64,000 nucleotides of DNA from assembly GCF_002154725.1 (NCBI RefSeq), contig NZ_MTAW01000089.1, forward strand, positions 1 to 64,000, written 5' to 3'. Below the pieces are notes generated by a model. The model did not search any database, was not told where the DNA came from, and was given only the letters and a program-made list of their open reading frames with translations. Below, in pieces: positions 63,055 to 64,000 of this stretch. The DNA is from Nostoc sp. 106C. GTDB taxonomy: Bacteria; Cyanobacteriota; Cyanobacteriia; Cyanobacteriales; Nostocaceae. The position numbers and the translations under genes are program-made. Numbering within the stretch: position 1 is the first letter of the stretch; the number at the start of each line of letters is the position of its first letter.

Positions 63055-64000
63055 CTAGTTGAGCGGATCGAAATGCTGCAAGATGAGAGCTATGAACACT
63101 ACTGGCAAACCTATACCCATGCAAATGAGAGCTTGGGTCAATGTCAAAGGTGTTGTGTTAAAAAACTGATTCATGATGCTCCACTGGCTGAACAGACATT
63201 GTAAAATCACTACAACCACAATTCCGATCGCCGGTGGATATGCTACGCGTGTGCGTTTACCCTGGATTCTGGCAACCAGAGATGGTAAAAACTGGGTAAT
63301 GCTTAACAGGTAAAAGACTTCTGCTGCCACCAACCCATTAATCGCCATCGTGCGAGCTAAGGCTTCATTGCCTGTAGTTTGAAGTATCCATTGAAACACT
63401 CCAAAAATTACTACCCAATTGAAGACAGAAATCGCTAAGATGCGCTTGAGTAAACTACCTGATAACAGCTTTTCTCTAGGGTTGCGTGGTGGTTGCTGCA
63501 TCAGTTGTCCAGATTTTGGCTCAAAGGCTAAAGGAGCAATCAACCCTACTGAGCTAACCATGTTCAGCCAGAGAATTTGGATTGGTAAGATGGGAAGCAC
63601 AGTTGCCAGGAGAATGGCAATTAAAATCGTCATCGATTCTCCAACGTTGATCGGCAGCAAGAAGGCGATCGCTTTTCGCAAGTTGCCGTAAACTCCGCGC
63701 CCTTCCTCCACAGCAGCTTCAATTGAGGCGAAGTTATCATCAGTTAGAAGCATATCCGCAGATTCTTTGGCAACCTCTGCGCCTGCTATACCCATCGCTA
63801 CACCAATGTCTGCCTGCTTGAGGGCGGGAGCATCATTGACACCATCTCCAGTCATGGCAACAATTTCGCCCTTGAGTTGCAAGGCTTTCACCAAACGCAA
63901 CTTTTGTTCTGGAGCAACTCGCGCAAATACCATACCTTGTTCGGCTGCTTGGGCGAATTCTTTTTCATCCATCTGAGTTAATTGCTGTCCGGTGAAGACT
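63055..64000 (-). CDS. Cation-transporting P-type ATPase, C-terminal part (runs off window)
   Basis: 315 codons visible; the frame is open to the right edge, so the N-terminus lies beyond it. TGDGVNDAPALKQADIGVAMG is the hinge motif. Then come six transmembrane segments of a P2-type (Ca or Na/K-like) pump, with NVGESMTILIAILLATVLPILP and ILWLNMVSSVGLIAPLAFEP. In the usual Ca-pump motif the latter reads NLVTDGLPALAL; here Ser-Val-Gly replaces Thr-Asp-Gly, so the transported ion is uncertain. Confidence 0.9.
   Translation of the reverse strand, partial: VFTGQQLTQMDEKEFAQAAEQGMVFARVAPEQKLRLVKALQLKGEIVAMTGDGVNDAPALKQADIGVAMGIAGAEVAKESADMLLTDDNFASIEAAVEEGRGVYGNLRKAIAFLLPINVGESMTILIAILLATVLPILPIQILWLNMVSSVGLIAPLAFEPKSGQLMQQPPRNPREKLLSGSLLKRILAISVFNWVVIFGVFQWILQTTGNEALARTMAINGLVAAEVFYLLSITQFLPSLVARIQGKRTRVAYPPAIGIVVVVILQCLFSQWSIMNQFFNTTPLTLTQALICMGIGLPVVFIALILQHFDPLN

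Overview
The window looks like chromosomal DNA of a filamentous, probably heterocystous, cyanobacterium (Nostoc/Calothrix-like). Evidence: very many GCGATCGC (HIP1-type) octamers, AT-rich spacers with short heptamer-type repeats such as TGACTAA, and cyanobacterial marker genes: acsF (chlorophyll synthesis), a clpR-clpP pair, a PaO-type Rieske oxygenase, a CHASE2-serine/threonine kinase, and glmU, pyrD and secA of cyanobacterial type. Species cannot be fixed from the sequence.

Layout. 0.6-11 kb: a small secreted WGxxGxxG protein, a ClC/CBS/UspA chloride transporter, a secreted collagen-like protein, an orphan HsdR-N nuclease-like protein, acsF, a TM2 protein and a DUF2996-like protein. 11-24 kb: threonine aldolase, hemW, a PIN/TRAM membrane protein, an Rpn-type nuclease, a VOC protein, two overlapping VWA paralogues, clpR-clpP, a J-domain protein, a Rieske oxygenase, moaD and a photolyase-fold protein. 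24.4-27.8 kb: a 21/42-bp tandem repeat, then a translationally coupled pair: a small helical protein whose C-terminal 20-residue motif recurs at the N-terminus of the adjacent NB-ARC/TPR (NLR-like) protein. 27.8-38 kb: TldD, GlmU, isoaspartyl peptidase, DUF2256, a GAF/ATPase sensor, PyrD and an unknown membrane protein.

The most unusual region is 38.2-41.3 kb. Behind one strong promoter lie six tandem RNAs that are both tRNA-like and Y-RNA-like. They have an acceptor stem, D arm, T arm and mostly encoded CCA. A roughly 50-nt module carries a helix matching the Ro60-binding helix of Y RNAs: a bulged C followed by GA, opposite UU, capped here by a GNAA tetraloop. In four copies this module sits exactly between nucleotides 28 and 29 of the tRNA. 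Removing it on paper restores a perfect 5-bp anticodon stem and a 7-nt loop with U33 (anticodons CAU, UGG, GCA, UCC). The next gene encodes a TROVE/Ro60 (Rsr) protein. Its ribosome-binding site is overlapped by a seventh copy of the same short helix, which suggests self-regulation. A decayed eighth relative lies just after the gene.

41.7-64 kb: a response regulator convergent with a hybrid kinase bearing an ethylene-receptor-type sensor (Asp, Tyr, Cys and His ligands kept), a CHASE2-kinase, a NYN-domain protein, leuA, a frameshifted pseudogene, recQ, pheS, surE, an MBL hydrolase, a structured GC-rich island that may be an RNA or a transposon end, ribF, a MoxR ATPase, a diheme cytochrome c, secA, and a P-type ATPase cut by the window edge. 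Most genes stand alone or in pairs; only the clp, VWA, NLR and Ro/Y-RNA loci look like functional clusters. Family calls come from reading motifs, not from database searches.
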